This document shows positions 63,525-64,000 of a DNA stretch of 64,000 nt, one piece after another. Source of the stretch: Pseudomonas sp. N40(2020) (GTDB lineage Bacteria > Pseudomonadota > Gammaproteobacteria > Pseudomonadales > Pseudomonadaceae); assembly GCF_014472415.1 (NCBI RefSeq), contig NZ_JACSZV010000019.1, positions 1 through 64,000 of the forward strand, written 5' to 3'. The translations under genes and the position numbers were made by a program. Each line of letters opens with the position of its first letter. Position 1 is the stretch's first letter. The notes under the pieces are model-generated. The model saw nothing but the letters and a program-made list of their open reading frames with translations, was not told the origin of the DNA and made no database searches.

Positions 63525-64000
63525 TTACTTCACATCTTCGAGGGCCTGGGCCAGTGGCACGTAGAACTCCTCGAACAGCGCATTGACCTGCTCGCGCGCC
63601 TGCTCGGTGACAAATCCGGCTTCCAGCACCAGCACCTGATACACGCCACGTTTAATGGCTTGTTCACTGAGGTGATTGGAGTTTTCCCGGGTGGTGCACA
63701 GAAAGCGTACCCAGGACGTCAGGATGATCCAGGCGTTGAGGGTCAGCGATTCGATCTGCACGCGATCCATGTCGAGGATCCCGGCCGCCACGAAACCTTC
63801 GTAGATCGCCGCGCCCTGGATCACACAACGCTGGGAGAAGCGCCGATAACGCGCGGCCAGTTCCGGATCGCTATCGAGCAAATGCTCGAGGTCGCGGTGC
63901 AGGAAGCGGTAGCGCCACATCGCCGAGAGCAGCTCCTTGAGGTAGAAGCGCTTGTCTTCAACGGTCGCGGCGCGCCCCTGCGGCGGGCGCAGGAAACTGT
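63525..64000 (-). CDS. TetR-family transcriptional regulator (C-terminal part, cut by right edge)
   Basis: The visible C-terminal part starts at or before the right edge; the frame stays open through 64000 and reads KRFYLKELLSAMWRYRFLHRDLEHLLDSDPELAARYRRFSQRCVIQG. It matches the ligand-binding domain of a TetR-type regulator found after the sulfurtransferase region in other pseudomonads, with the DNA-binding domain outside the window. The stop is at 63525-63527. The target genes are unknown. Confidence 0.75.
   Translation of the reverse strand, partial: SFLRPPQGRAATVEDKRFYLKELLSAMWRYRFLHRDLEHLLDSDPELAARYRRFSQRCVIQGAAIYEGFVAAGILDMDRVQIESLTLNAWIILTSWVRFLCTTRENSNHLSEQAIKRGVYQVLVLEAGFVTEQAREQVNALFEEFYVPLAQALEDVK

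Overview
The window is chromosomal DNA of a Pseudomonas, most likely of the fluorescens group. The evidence is the gene content and order: metF, rhlE, yceI/cyt b561, FAD oxidase, bioA and rsmE, then a Pil-Chp chemosensory cluster, gshB, tonB, algH, ruvX, pyrR-pyrB-pyrC', pilT, yggS-proC-yggT, metX-metW, rdgB-hemW, trmB-thiG-thiS, mtgA, rpoH-ftsX-ftsE-ftsY, and M16 peptidases with rsmD. I know this order from Pseudomonas aeruginosa and relatives. The short palindromic intergenic repeats typical of fluorescent pseudomonads are also present. Both ends are open: the left edge starts inside a repeat and the right edge cuts a TetR-type regulator. I saw no rRNA, tRNA, CRISPR array, prophage or insertion sequence.

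Layout. 1-10.6 kb: folate/methionine (metF), a solute-binding protein, an RNA helicase, a cyt b561-YceI pair, a small A+T-richer island with a lectin-domain fragment and a previously untracked 52-residue lipoprotein, an FAD amine oxidase with a Lys/Ala/Pro tail, bioA and rsmE. 10.6-19.7 kb: a TrhA/hemolysin III membrane protein, then a complete malonate decarboxylase locus (mdcABCDEGHLM, tightly overlapping, with convergent mdcR). 20-30 kb: pilG-pilH-pilI-pilJ-chpA-chpC, without the pilK methyltransferase or chpB methylesterase genes seen in P. aeruginosa. 30-36 kb: gshB, a TonB protein, algH-ruvX and the pyrimidine genes, including a dihydroorotase-like protein that has lost its metal-binding histidines. 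36-41 kb: a TM2 protein, a NlpC/P60 hydrolase, pilT without pilU, and the yggS-proC-yggT-yggU cluster. 41-50 kb: metX-metW, rdgB-hemW, the RNA 2'-phosphotransferase kptA, a Sel1-like lipoprotein behind a G9 tract, trmB, thiG/thiS and mtgA. 50-64 kb: rpoH with a likely AlgU-type promoter, ftsYEX, two tandem pairs of M16 peptidase genes around rsmD, an alpha/beta hydrolase, a sulfurtransferase and the partial regulator.

How the genes work together. The Pil-Chp genes, pilT and the TonB protein point to type IV pilus twitching. The mdc genes form one catabolic unit: uptake by MdcLM, prosthetic group made and attached by MdcB/MdcG, malonyl loading by MdcH, decarboxylation by MdcACDE, control by MdcR probably at the palindrome 19761-19775. 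FtsY, FtsE and FtsX sit with the heat-shock sigma factor. The M16 genes look like two heterodimers, each with one catalytic and one non-catalytic subunit. No single unknown system stands out. The best leads are the duplicated M16 pair, the lectin/lipoprotein island, the adaptation-free Chp cluster, and the tailed FAD oxidase.
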